The notes under the pieces are model-generated. The model made no database searches and was not told where the DNA came from. It worked only from the letters and a program-made list of their open reading frames with translations. A stretch of 64,000 bases of DNA from assembly GCA_022376925.1 (NCBI GenBank), contig JAIOJX010000002.1, positions 134,736,831 to 134,800,830 of the forward strand. Reading direction: 5' to 3'. Position numbers and translations under genes: made by a program. Positions 25,597 to 37,624 of this stretch are shown here, one piece after another (within the stretch, counting starts at the first letter, position 1; every line of letters starts with the position of its first letter). The DNA comes from Tragulus kanchil (taxonomy: Eukaryota; Chordata; Mammalia; Artiodactyla; Tragulidae).

Positions 25597-25979
25597 GACC
25601 CAGGAATTCATTTAACCCTCTGTGATATAGGGTCTGTCGCATTCCCTCTGTGAGACTCAGTGTTCCCATCTGGAAGGAGTCACGCTCTCTCTGCTATTCT
25701 GTGGCTTGTACTTAAAACCACGTGGCAGAAGCTGCAGGGGACGTGCCCAGATGTGTCGCACCAGCCCCAGGCCCCCATCTGCTGTTCCACCACGGGTTCT
25801 GTTGTCACATCCTCTCCTTTGTTTATAGTTTTGTTTATTTATGCCATGTTCTTTCTTTCCCCTTGTTTTTTTATTCAGAGGTTTGTCTATGTCACTTTTT
25901 TTTTTCCTTCAAAGAGTCTGAGATTTGTGCATCGCTTCTGTGTTTCTGTTTTCTTCTTTTCTGTAGGTTTGTTTTGTGG

Positions 25980-26560
25980 TTAGCTTTGAATTTCAGTTGA
26001 ATAGTTGGCCAATTTATTTTTGTTCTCTCTTAACTTACTCTGCTCTTTAAAAATAACAAACAAGCATTGGAGGGAAGAAAAATGTCTTCTATTTTGATAT
26101 GTTGCGTTTGAGCTTTTGTGGCTTACTCAAAGTCTGCAGTTGTATTTTTAATTTTTCTTTCTAGCAGTCTTTTCCTTAGGCATGTTTTATAGCCTCCAGT
26201 CTTAGCTTTTTTGTTTACCTTTTCATTATTAATGTTAAATGACAATGTTTCTGCTCTATAGTCAGAGAATGTGGTCTGTGTGTTTTTCTTGTTTTCCTTG
26301 ACTTTCTTTTCTTTTTTTTTTTTTCAATGTAGCTTAATGTATGGTCAACATTGCTAAATGTTTTGTGGACATTTCACTAAAAAGATTATATTTGCTGTTT
26401 GTAAGGTATACATGTCAATGATTATTTATTTTACTTTATTAAAATGTCCAGATCTCTTATGTCTTCATATTTTTGTTTTGTTTGCATGATCTGACCTAAA
26501 TAATAGTGCTTGTTATTATTCTCTCAATAAATTAAAAAATTCTTTAATTTCTAATGATTT
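25980..26560 (-). mobile_element. Probable L1 ORF2 remnant, antisense
   Basis: This AT-rich sequence contains gtcagagaatgtggtctgtg and cttaatgtatggtcaacat, echoing the reversed L1 ORF2 text. It is too diverged for a firm call by eye. 25600-25979 and 26561-26890 hold nothing I recognise. Confidence 0.5.
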
Positions 26561-26984
26561 TGCAATATACATATACACACACACCTATATCTACATGGCA
26601 TTACTGATCATAAACCTCTTCAAGATTTATTTTCAAAAATGACTTATGATATTGACATAAAATTACACTTGTCACAGTTAATGCCTTTTGCCTGTGATTT
26701 TGTCTTGTTGCTGCTGTGCATTTATTCTTTTTTTTTTTCCATGTATTTATTCTTCAGTGAATATATGTGATGAGTACCTGTGTGCTGAGAAGACTGTAGA
26801 GAGCTGAAAACAGACAAGAATCTTTGACCTCATGGAGTTTTCTTTTTATTTTGAAAACAAAAAACTTTTTCAGTAAACAGAACAGTAAAAAAAAAAATAG
26901 TGTTTGATGCTGATAGATGCTACTGAGACACATAAGGAAGAAGCAGGGGTAGAGGATGCTGGGGGGCGGTGGTATTTTGATTTG

Positions 26985-27225
26985 GTAGCGTGCTCAAGAA
27001 GGGCCTGAGAAGGTGAAGTGCTGCCAAGACCACACGGTGGGGCGGGAGTGGACCTTGTGGCGATCAGAGGAGAAATTGTTCCAGACAGAGACTAGCAAGT
27101 GCTAAGGCCCTGAGGCAGGAAGATTCCTAGCAGGAAAGTTGGTGCTCCTCAGACTTCTGAGGAGCAGTGAAGTGGCTGGCGTTGTGTCAGCAAACTGGAG
27201 GAGTTATGGGCAATAAGGACTGGCA
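26985..27225 (+). repeat. Old interspersed repeat, family not assigned
   Basis: The phrase ctaaggccctgaggcagga and its surroundings recur in loosely similar form near 38600, 48190 and 50765. This marks an ancient dispersed mammalian repeat that I cannot name with confidence. The duplicate is at about 28080-28320. Confidence 0.5.
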
Positions 27226-27390
27226 GGATGAGGGCGTCTCTGCACACCCTCTATGGGCCTCGGAAGGGCTTTGCCTTCTGGTCTGAGTACTTTGGGGACC
27301 CAAGGAATGAAGAGATCTTGCTTACCTTTGAACCTGTCCACTTTGGTTGCAGAGTGGTAGCTGATCTTGCCCATTCTTTCATGTTTAGTC

Positions 27391-27608
27391 TAGTTCAGCT
27401 CAGTTCAGTTCAGTTCCGTCGCTCAGTCGTGTCTGACTCTTTGTGACCCCATGGACGGCAGCATGCCAGGCTTCCTTGTACTTCACCATCTTCAGAGCTT
27501 GCTCAAACTCATGTCCATTGATGGAGTGATGCCATCCAACCATCTCGTCCTCTGTCATCCCCTTCTCCTTCTGCCTTCTCTTTCTCCCAGCATCAGAGTC
27601 TTTTCTAA
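27391..27608 (-). mobile_element. BovB LINE 3' end fragment
   Basis: The + strand runs from agttcagctcagttcagt to agcatcagagtcttttc, a reversed BovB terminus, strongly 5'-truncated. The duplicate is at 28486-28703. Confidence 0.88.
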
Positions 27609-27864
27609 GTCCTCTGGCTTTGTGTTTTGTGCAACAGGTAGCATGTTAGATTAAAAAAGAAAGAAAAGAAGAAAACTTCATTTTGAAAGTGTCTTCCTCT
27701 TTTCTGCAGGGAAATGTTGTAACATGTCTGGTCTTAATTGCCCCATTTCTGTCGTGATGTTTCTGATTCTCAAGGATTTTTTTTTCTTTGCTGTTTCATT
27801 CTTTTTTCTTCATTTAAACAGATTCTCTGAAACCATTGTTACCTTAAAAGTATATTTCTTTAAA

Positions 27865-27881
27865 CACACACACACACACAC
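27865..27881 (+). repeat. (CA)n microsatellite
   Basis: About eight CA units lie before a MIR. The duplicate is at 28959-28976. Confidence 0.85.
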
Positions 27882-28976
27882 GGCTTTGGAGTCAGATATC
27901 CTAGGTTAGAATTTCTGTTCACCACTTCCTAGCTATGTACCCCTTGGCAAGTTACTTTGCCTCTCTGTGACTTCTTTCCTCATTTGGAGATAATAGTGGT
28001 AAAAAATAGTGTTTGACGATCACTGAGAAAGGAAGAAGCAGGGGTAGAGGATGCTGGGGGGCGGTGGTATTTTGATTTGGTAGCGTGCTCAAGAAGGGCC
28101 TGAGAAGGTGAAGTGCTGCCAAGACCACACGGTGGGGCGGGAGTGGACCTTGTGGCGATCAGAGGAGAAATTGTTCCAGACAGAGACTAGCAAGTGCTAA
28201 GGCCCTGAGGCAGGAAGATTCCTAGCAGGAAAGTTGGTGCTCCTCAGACTTCTGAGGAGCAGTGAAGTGGCTGGCGTTGTGTCAGCAAACTGGAGGAGTT
28301 ATGGGCAATAAGGACTGGCAGGATGAGGGCGTCTCTGCACACCCTCTATGGGCCTCGGAAGGGCTTTGCCTTCTGGTCTGAGTACTTTGGGGACCCAAGG
28401 AATGAAGAGATCTTGCTTACCTTTGAACCTGTCCACTTTGGTTGCAGAGTGGTAGCTGATCTTGCCCATTCTTTCATGTTTAGTCTAGTTCAGCTCAGTT
28501 CAGTTCAGTTCCGTCGCTCAGTCGTGTCTGACTCTTTGTGACCCCATGGACGGCAGCATGCCAGGCTTCCTTGTACTTCACCATCTTCAGAGCTTGCTCA
28601 AACTCATGTCCATTGATGGAGTGATGCCATCCAACCATCTCGTCCTCTGTCATCCCCTTCTCCTTCTGCCTTCTCTTTCTCCCAGCATCAGAGTCTTTTC
28701 TAAGTCCTCTGGCTTTGTGTTTTGTGCAACAGGCAGCATGTTAGATTAAAAAAGAAAGAAAAGAAGAAAACTTCATTTTGAAAGTGTCTTCCTCTTTTCT
28801 GCAGGGAAATGTTGTAACATGTCTGGTCTTAATTGCCCCATTTCTGTCGTGATGTTTCTGATTCTCAAGGATTTTTTTTTCTTTGCTGTTTCATTCTTTT
28901 TTCTTCATTTAAACAGATTCTCTGAAACCATTGTTACCTTAAAAGTATATTTCTTTAAACACACACACACACACAC

Positions 28977-29183
28977 GGCTTTGGAGTCAGATATCCTAGG
29001 TTAGAATTTCTGTTCACCACTTCCTAGCTATGTACCCCTTGGCAAGTTACTTTGCCTCTCTGTGACTTCTTTCCTCATTTGGAGATAATAGTGGTAATTA
29101 AGTCATAGGATTGTTGAATATTACGTTAGTTAATATGAGTGAAGTGCTCAGTGTCTGGTAAATAGTAAGCATTCAGTTGTGTT
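28977..29183 (+). mobile_element. MIR SINE
   Basis: The text ggctttggagtcagatatcc, cttggcaagttactttgcc and ctctgtgacttctttcctc follows MIR order, with the 3' end gtaaatagtaagcattcag. In the first copy (27882-28000) the element stops at the duplication junction. Confidence 0.82.
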
Positions 29184-29195
29184 AGTCATCATTAT

Positions 29196-29466
29196 ATATA
29201 TATATATTTGTATCCTTTCATTTATTTTTTATTTATTTGTTTTCCATCCATCTTTATTCTTTGGCATGTGTGGGCCTCCCATTGCAGTGGCCTCTCTCGT
29301 TGCAGAGCACTGGCTCCGGGCACATGTGCTCTAGAGCGCTGGCTTATATTGGACACATGGGTCCAGCCGCTCCACGGCACGTGGGATCTTCACAGGCCAG
29401 GGATGGAACCAGTGCCCCTTGCACTGTAAGGTGGACTCTTTACCCACTGGACCACCAGGGAAGCCC
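29196..29466 (-). mobile_element. CHR-type SINE at the end of a MIR
   Basis: The reversed copy ends actggaccaccagggaagccc. A likely target-site duplication is agtcatcattat at 29184 and agtcattattat at 29467. A short (AT)n lies in its tail. Confidence 0.85.
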
Positions 29467-29833
29467 AGTCATTATTATTAATTGAATAATTATAGAACAT
29501 TATAAATAAGCACACCAAATATTACCAGAATCCCGTTGCCCAGTGATAATCACCACGGACCATTTTTAGAGGTTTTTTCTGTGTGTATAAAACAAAAATG
29601 AAATTTAAATCTACCTGCTGTTTGACAGCCTGCATTTTTCACCTAACAGTGCATTATGAGCCCTTTTCCCTATCTTTCAGTAATCTTGAGCAACATCATT
29701 TGTAGCATTCACATATAAACCATTCTTACAGATCTGCCTCAACCTATAGAATCAAATTATCATTATAAGATATAAAATGTTTACCTATGCAAATAATTCT
29801 ACATGAAACATACTTATACTGAAACCTTTCATT

Positions 29834-30039
29834 GTCTCAGTCAGTCAGTCGTGTCCAATTTTTTGTGACCCCATGGACTGTAGCTCACCAGGCTCCTCTG
29901 TCCATGGGATTTCCCCGGCAAGAACACTGGAGTGGGTTGCCGCTTCCTCCTCCAGAGGATCTTCCTGACTCAGGGATCAAACCCACGTCTCCTGCATTAG
30001 CAGACAGAGCCTTTACCATTGAGCCATCTGAGAAACCCT
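29834..30039 (-). mobile_element. Bov-tA SINE
   Basis: The reversed element runs from tcagtcagtcagtcgtgtcc to gagccatctgagaaaccc. Its tRNA-like head marks the left edge of duplication 11, so 13 bases of it recur at 31132. Confidence 0.9.
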
Positions 30040-30099
30040 TGCTTTAATTATTTCCTAATTCTTTCCTGAGTCTGAAGTCAATGGCTCTGAGGACGTATG

Positions 30100-30560
30100 C
30101 ATTATGAAAGTATTTGCCATAATGTTCTGTAAGGTTTTTCAATCAATTTACATTCTCACCAGTACTGTGTGAGACTTTTCATTTCACCCACACTTGTCAA
30201 CATCTGGTATTATGAATTTCGAAGCTGATGTAGAGCTATACATATTTTGTTACTAATTATACCTGTTTATGTAATATACATGCATAATATGATATATATT
30301 TTATATAGACTTCTCTCATTTTATAATAGAAATATTTATTATTATCATACATACAATTGTTACTAATTATGTTGAATGTTTTCATTTGTATATTGCCATT
30401 TTTTGTTTTTATGTGATGATGTCCTATATTTCCCCTATTATTTTCTTACTAATTTAGAAGAATTTTTTATATAAGAGGGATAATGCTATGTCTTTGGTGA
30501 AATATATGTTGCAATATTCCCCTCTCTCCTGTTGCATGGTAATTTTGGTAATATGTATTT
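30100..30560 (-). mobile_element. L1-like LINE remnant, antisense
   Basis: The segments tcaatttacattctcaccag, cacttgtcaacatctgg and, after AT-rich sequence, aagaattttttatataag and tatgtctttggtgaa follow the reversed L1 3' order. The duplicate is at 31205-31665. Confidence 0.6.
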
Positions 30561-30708
30561 TTCCTTAGTGGTATATAAAGCATTCTGTTCAACTATAATT
30601 AATATAATAAATATTAAGCCAACTGCCAGGAAAAGTCCTCAAGTTTGTCCTCTAATACCCTATTGTTTTTTGGATTATCCATCTAGAGTTCACTCTCTCC
30701 AGTGGATT

Positions 30709-30816
30709 TTGTGTGCTAAGTCACTTCAGTCGTGTCTGACTCTTTGCGATCCTGTGGACTGTAGCCTGCCAGGCTCCTCTGTCCATAGAATTCTCCAGGC
30801 AAGAATACTGGAGTAG
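30709..30816 (-). mobile_element. Bov-tA SINE piece interrupted by a CHR SINE
   Basis: The reversed Bov-tA text gtgtgctaagtcacttcag to caagaatactggagtag stops abruptly where a CHR SINE begins. The duplicate is at 31814-31921. Confidence 0.88.
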
Positions 30817-31086
30817 GGCTTCCCTGGTAGTCCAGTGGGTAGAGAGTCCACCTTGCAGTGCAAGGGGCACCAGTTCGATCCCTGGCCCGGGAAGATCCCA
30901 CGTGCTGGATCAAGGCTGGACTGGTGTGTCCAATTATGAGCCAGCGCTCTGGAGCACATGTGTCCAGAGCCGGTGCTCTGCAGCGAGAGAGGCCGCCTCA
31001 GTGAGAGGCTCACATGGGCCAAAGAATAAAGATGGATGAAAATAATAAATAAAAAACCAATAAAAGAGGCCAAAATTAAAAAGAAA
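30817..31086 (+). mobile_element. CHR-type SINE nested in a Bov-tA
   Basis: It starts ggcttccctggtagtccagt, has the B box agttcgatccctgg and ends in an A-rich tail. aagaatactg precedes it (30801) and follows it (31087), the target-site duplication taken from the host Bov-tA. The duplicate is at 31922-32191. Confidence 0.9.
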
Positions 31087-32236
31087 AAGAATACTGTAGT
31101 GGATACAGTATCTCCAGTGGATTTTAAAACTTCTGAGAAACCCTTGCTTTAATTATTTCCTAATTCTTTCCTGAGTCTGAAGTCAATGGCTCTGAGGACG
31201 TATGCATTATGAAAGTATTTGCCATAATGTTCTGTAAGGTTTTTCAATCAATTTACATTCTCACCAGTACTGTGTGAGACTTTTCATTTCACCCACACTT
31301 GTCAACATCTGGTATTATGAATTTCGAAGCTGATGTAGAGCTATACATATTTTGTTACTAATTATACCTGTTTATGTAATATACATGCATAATATGATAT
31401 ATATTTTATATAGACTTCTCTCATTTTATAATAGAAATATTTATTATTATCATACATACAATTGTTACTAATTATGTTGAATGTTTTCATTTGTATATTG
31501 CCATTTTTTGTTTTTATGTGATGATGTCCTATATTTCCCCTATTATTTTCTTACTAATTTAGAAGAATTTTTTATATAAGAGGGATAATGCTATGTCTTT
31601 GGTGAAATATATGTTGCAATATTCCCCTCTCTCCTGTTGCATGGTAATTTTGGTAATATGTATTTTTCCTTAGTGGTATATAAAGCATTCTGTTCAACTA
31701 TAATTAATATAATAAATATTAAGCCAACTGCCAGGAAAAGTCCTCAAGTTTGTCCTCTAATACCCTATTGTTTTTTGGATTATCCATCTAGAGTTCACTC
31801 TCTCCAGTGGATTTTGTGTGCTAAGTCACTTCAGTCGTGTCTGACTCTTTGCGATCCTGTGGACTGTAGCCTGCCAGGCTCCTCTGTCCATAGAATTCTC
31901 CAGGCAAGAATACTGGAGTAGGGCTTCCCTGGTAGTCCAGTGGGTAGAGAGTCCACCTTGCAGTGCAAGGGGCACCAGTTCGATCCCTGGCCCGGGAAGA
32001 TCCCACGTGCTGGATCAAGGCTGGACTGGTGTGTCCAATTATGAGCCAGCGCTCTGGAGCACATATGTCCAGAGCCGGTGCTCTGCAGCGAGAGAGGCCG
32101 CCTCAGTGAGAGGCTCACATGGGCCAAAGAATAAAGATGGATGAAAATAATAAATAAAAAACCAATAAAAGAGGCCAAAATTAAAAAGAAAAAGAATACT
32201 GTAGTGGATACAGTATCTCCAGTGGATTTTAAAACT

Positions 32237-32986
32237 TAGTAATTATATTTTTTTTCTGAAAGTATTCTTTCCTAAGTTCAAATTGTTCCTGTGTCATAGA
32301 TGCATTTACCTCTTGGAGCTCATTGAAAACGTGAGTTATTTTGTGGAATTTTCTTTCTTTTGACACTGGTTCTTTTTCATGCAAGTTGGATTCCTTGTTG
32401 TTTCTGTTTATTTGAGTGAGGTTCTTCATGTGCCCTCTGATAGAAGGGTGAACATAGACACGTAAGTGTCCTGTTCCAGGCTTTCCTGGCCAGATGAAGG
32501 GAGAAAGGAGCCTTTTGTATTTCTTGAAATTCAGGTCAGGAGGCCTGTTCCAGTAGATCTCGAGGGGAGGCCTACGGCTGGAGACAGCGACTCAGCAGGC
32601 TGCCCTGTGACCTTATGGGGGGGCATCTTCCCCCGGCTGGGTTTGTGCATCTCAAACGTGGAAGAGATCTTCGTTCCTCTTTGCCAGTTGTCACACTGTC
32701 CATATCTGGAGGCCATAGTGACAGTGTACTGGCCACAGCAAAGGTGAGGAGGGACACTCTCACTGATGCCCTAGGGGCTGACGGGTCCTGCACTTCCTGA
32801 ATAGGGATCGGAATTGGTGACCCTCATCCCGCCCCTGGTGATCTGGTCCAGGGTTGCTAGTGGTGTCTTATGAGGTTCCCATTGATCCCTTGATGTATAT
32901 CTTCCAACGTGGGGGACCCCAATGGCTTAAGTAATGCATGGTTGGGGCATCGGCCATATCAAACCATATCCTGACAAAGCTCTTCT
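32237..32986. other. Intronic sequence without recognised features
   Basis: I see no repeat family that I can name and no supported gene. The open frames on both strands between 32466 and 32800 overlap each other and are not flanked by convincing signals. Confidence 0.45.
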
Positions 32987-35116
32987 TTTGTTAGTGTTGC
33001 TTCAGTTCTTGAGTTTACTGCAGAGGAAGTCTCAGAGGGCCCTGATGTATCCTAAACACTCCTTAATGCTCGCTGTTCGCTGAGCTCCCGTTTTAACAGA
33101 AGCGGGCAGGTGTTAGTCTCAGAGCCGTTGGTGAGCCACATCCTCTACGTGTTTTTTCTTTTTAATTTGTATTAGAGTATCATTGCTTTACAGTATTGTT
33201 TTCCGCCGTACAGCAAAGTGAATCAGCCACTGGTCAGTTCAGTTGTTCAGTCGTGTCTGACTCTCTGTGACCCATGGAAGCGTGGAAGCACGCTAGGCTT
33301 CCCTGTCCTTCACCGTCTCCTGGAGCTTGCTCAGACTCATGTCCATCGAGTCGTGATGCCATCCAACCATCTTGTCCTCTGTTGTCCCTTCTCCTTCTGC
33401 CTTCTGTTTTTCCCAGCATCAGAGTCTTTTCCGATGAATCATCTCTTCGCATCAGGTGGCCAGAGTATTACAGCTTCAGCTTCAGCATCAGCCCTTCCAA
33501 TGAATGGTCAAGGTTGATTTCGTTTAGGATTGATTGGTTTGATCTTCTTGCAGTCCAAGGAACTCTCAAGAGTCTTCTCCAGCACCACAATTCAAAGGCA
33601 TCAATTCTTCAGCCCTCAGCCATACATATGAGTAGCCTTGATTTGCTTATATTTAATTTTTCATAGATACATACTTTCTGCTAATAACAAAGGTTACTGG
33701 CTTTCTTTATAAGGAAGAGATATACCGTGTCCTTTTAATATGAATTTACTACTTAAAAAGAGATGATTAAATGAAAACATTAAGCTAATAATAACATCCA
33801 GATTTAGCAAAATCCACAAAGGTGGATGAATTTTGCCAAAGACTGCTCCATGCTCTCTTACTAGTACTTTAATTTATGGAACTTCCTGGCAGTCCCTGCT
33901 GTGTGAATAGCAGCATCCTTCTTGATTTCCAGCAAAGATACAGATGTTCTCTTGTTTTGGTGTTTCTTTGGGTAATTTCAGTGGAAGTTTGGAAGGTGAG
34001 CATTGACTATTAAATGTCAAAGAGCATCCAGGCTCAAATTGGCACCCCAGCTTTGTTAGTGTTGCTTCAGTTCTTGAGTTTACTGCAGAGGAAGTCTCAG
34101 AGGGCCCTGATGTATCCTAAACACTCCTTAATGCTCGCTGTTCGCTGAGCTCCCGTTTTAACAGAAGCGGGCAGGTGTTAGTCTCAGAGCCGTTGGTGAG
34201 CCACATCCTCTACGTGTTTTTTCTTTTTAATTTGTATTAGAGTATCATTGCTTTACAGTATTGTTTTCCGCCGTACAGCAAAGTGAATCAGCCACTGGTC
34301 AGTTCAGTTGTTCAGTCGTGTCTGACTCTCTGTGACCCATGGAAGCGTGGAAGCACGCTAGGCTTCCCTGTCCTTCACCGTCTCCTGGAGCTTGCTCAGA
34401 CTCATGTCCATCGAGTCGTGATGCCATCCAACCATCTTGTCCTCTGTTGTCCCTTCTCCTTCTGCCTTCTGTTTTTCCCAGCATCAGAGTCTTTTCCGAT
34501 GAATCATCTCTTCGCATCAGGTGGCCAGAGTATTACAGCTTCAGCTTCAGCATCAGCCCTTCCAATGAATGGTCAAGGTTGATTTCGTTTAGGATTGATT
34601 GGTTTGATCTTCTTGCAGTCCAAGGAACTCTCAAGAGTCTTCTCCAGCACCACAATTCAAAGGCATCAATTCTTCAGCCCTCAGCCATACATATGAGTAG
34701 CCTTGATTTGCTTATATTTAATTTTTCATAGATACATACTTTCTGCTAATAACAAAGGTTACTGGCTTTCTTTATAAGGAAGAGATATACCGTGTCCTTT
34801 TAATATGAATTTACTACTTAAAAAGAGATGATTAAATGAAAACATTAAGCTAATAATAACATCCAGATTTAGCAAAATCCACAAAGGTGGATGAATTTTG
34901 CCAAAGACTGCTCCATGCTCTCTTACTAGTACTTTAATTTATGGAACTTCCTGGCAGTCCCTGCTGTGTGAATAGCAGCATCCTTCTTGATTTCCAGCAA
35001 AGATACAGATGTTCTCTTGTTTTGGTGTTTCTTTGGGTAATTTCAGTGGAAGTTTGGAAGGTGAGCATTGACTATTAAATGTCAAAGAGCATCCAGGCTC
35101 AAATTGGCACCCCAGC
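32987..35116 (+). repeat. Tandem duplication 12: 32987-34051 and 34052-35116
   Basis: The two copies are 1065 bp each with a constant offset, the shortest unit of the set. The edges share the four-base microhomology tttg. It contains an L1 3' fragment interrupted by BovB. Confidence 0.97.
33234..33622 (-). mobile_element. BovB LINE 3' end inserted in an L1 3' end
   Basis: The reversed BovB runs from cagttcagttgttcagtcg to attcttcagccctcagcc. Just before it, 33160-33232 (gagtatcattgctttacag, cagcaaagtgaatcag) is a reversed L1 end. The duplicate is at 34299-34687. Confidence 0.9.
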
Positions 35117-35389
35117 TTTGAGTCACCTATCTGTCTCTTTTTAGCGGCCGCCTGGGAAGATTTGTGAATGGAGAAAAGCATTGTGATGAAAAGGGTAGAT
35201 TTCATTAGGAAATCTACATTTCCTAGGAATTTTGTTAGGAAGTTTTGGTTCCCCTCCCGTGACTCGAGTGTCTTTGGAATATACCTTTGCCTTCCTCATG
35301 ATTATCTCAGTGTGACTGGATGAAAACATCATTGTGGTCTAGAAACAAACAGAAACTATCTTATGTAGTATGATACCATGAATATCAGT

Positions 35390-35525
35390 AACAATGGTGG
35401 TGATATCTTTTATTAAACATGTGCTCAATGCCAGACACCAGGATTATCATCTTACAAGCATCAACATGTATCAGCTTCTCCATAACTCTTTGAAAAAGGC
35501 TTTTATTCCTACTTGTAGATGAGAA
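35390..35525 (-). mobile_element. MIR fragment
   Basis: The text attaaacatgtgctcaatg, gccagacaccaggattatc and cctacttgtagatgag matches a reversed MIR 3' half. Confidence 0.65.
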
Positions 35526-35597
35526 AAATCAAATTGCAGTTACCCAAAGAGGCAAAGAAAGAGGTGAAATGTGGACCTACGCACAGTTTGACTCTGG

Positions 35598-35812
35598 GCT
35601 TCCCAAGTGGCGCTGGTGTTGAAGAACCTGCCTGCCAATGCAGGAGATGTGAGAGACTCGGGTTTGATCCCTGGGTTGGAAAGATCCCCTGGAGAAGGAA
35701 ATTTCAGCCCACTCCCATGTTCTTGCCTGGAGAATCCTGTGGACGGAGGAGCCTAGTGGGCTACAGTCCATGGGGTCACAAAGAGTCACATGCAACTGAG
35801 TGGGCACACAGG
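35598..35812 (+). mobile_element. Bov-tA SINE
   Basis: The sense copy has gggcttcccaagtggcgc, B box gggtttgatccctggg, ttcttgcctggagaatcc and ggtcacaaagagtcac. It appears full length. Confidence 0.92.
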
Positions 35813-36049
35813 TTGACTCCAGGGCTTGTATACTTTCTTAGGAGCTTGACTACCAGACACTTTGGGAAGGTGTCTGTATAGAGGGACAGCATCATTGAGG
35901 GAAGTCCATAGTCATCCAAGCGCTGCAGAGCGCTGAGGTGGTGAGGTGGCAGCGTGTTATAGGGAGCAGGGTAGAAATGCTGGGACAGTGTGAGAGGAAT
36001 CCATGGACAGCAGGAGGACCTCCACCTTCTTTCAGAATCAGAAGGCACT

Positions 36050-36470
36050 TTGCTGTTGTTAAGCCACTAAGTGGTGTCCAATGCTTTGCGGATCCCATGA
36101 ACTGGAGCACGCCAGGCTTCCCTGTCCTTCACTATCTCCTGGAGTTTGCTCAGACTCCTGTCCATTGAGTCGGTGAAGCTATCTAACCATCTCAACTTCT
36201 ATCATCCCCTTCTCTTCTTGCCCTCAATCTTTCCCACCATCAATGTCTTTTCCAATGAATGGGCTCTTCCCATCAGGTGGCCAAAGTATTGGAGCTTCAG
36301 CATTAGTCCTTCCAATGAATATTCAGTGTTGATTTCCTTTAGGATTGGTTGGTTTGATTTCCTGGCTGTCTAAGGGACTCACAGGAGGCTTCTCCAGCAC
36401 CACAGTTCAGAAGCATCATTTCTTCGATGCTCAGTCTTCTTTATAATCCAACTCTCCCATCCGTTAATGG
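36050..36470 (-). mobile_element. BovB LINE 3' end
   Basis: The reversed copy runs from gttgttaagccactaagtgg through catcaggtggccaaagtatt to ccaactctcccatccg. It is followed by an A run. It is moderately diverged and has no long open frame. Confidence 0.88.
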
Positions 36471-36669
36471 ACCAAAAAAAAAAAAAGGATACACACATTG
36501 AGTGATATACCCAAGAAAGTCATGTGTGTTTATATGTGTGTAGAGAGGACGACAGAGAACTTGGCATTCTGTAAACATAGCTTTTTTCTGATGGTTATAA
36601 AAATACAGATGACGGGAGAGAGTCAGTTAGGGAGTTTGGAATTGACATGTACACAGTGTTATATCAAAA

Positions 36670-36870
36670 TGTATAATCAGCAGAATCCTACCATATAGGG
36701 AAGCAGGGAACTCTGCTCAGTGTTATGTGGCAACCTGAATGGGAGGGGAGTTTGGGGGAGAATGGATATATGTATAGCTGTGACTGAGTCCCTTCACTGT
36801 CCACCTGAAACTATCACAGCATTGTTAATTGGTTATACTCCAATATAAAACAAAAATCAAAAAAAACCCC
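36670..36870 (+). mobile_element. L1 LINE 3' terminus, sense
   Basis: The segments accatatagggaagcaggg, gctgtgactgagtccc, ccacctgaaactatcaca and gttatactccaatataaa give the familiar L1 3' end, followed by an A-rich tail. Confidence 0.75.
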
Positions 36871-36987
36871 AAAAACTCTTCCTGGAAAACCATCAGGACT
36901 TTTGAGTTTTTTGCTCATGAGCCACCTGTTCTTTTTATATGGCCCTGCAATAAATAAACCTTTCTCCACTCAAAAGGTATGTATTTT

Positions 36988-36992
36988 ATATA

Positions 36993-37037
<45 letters not shown>
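36988..37037 (+). repeat. Compound (TG)n(TA)n microsatellite
   Basis: About seven TG units are followed by about 15 TA units, lying about 145 bp upstream of the exon 8 acceptor. Confidence 0.92.
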
Positions 37038-37039
<2 letters not shown>

Positions 37040-37143
37040 TCCCCAGCTACATACACACCCCAAAACAAAAAGCGTCCACACATGGTTTTAAAGCAGAGGT
37101 TTCTATCAACTCCTTGCCCTTTTCCTAATCATCATAATGCTAA

Positions 37144-37624
<481 letters not shown>

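Larger units (their letters stand above)
26891..29096 (+). repeat. Tandem duplication 10: 26891-28000 and 28001-29096
   Basis: The offset falls from 1109 to 1095 because about 14 bases are missing in the first 30 bases of the second copy. A MIR is cut at 28000 in the first copy and is complete only across the end of the second. One internal change is ggtagcatg against ggcagcatg (near 27643 / 28738). Confidence 0.96.
30027..32236 (+). repeat. Tandem duplication 11: 30027-31131 and 31132-32236
   Basis: The two copies are 1105 bp each at offset 1105. One internal change is acatgtgtcc against acatatgtcc (near 30957 / 32062). It includes L1-like sequence and a CHR SINE nested in a Bov-tA. Confidence 0.97.

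Noticed and set aside
36988..37037. CRISPR-like or phase-variable repeat
   Set aside because: It is a plain dinucleotide microsatellite in a mammalian intron; there are no spaced direct repeats.
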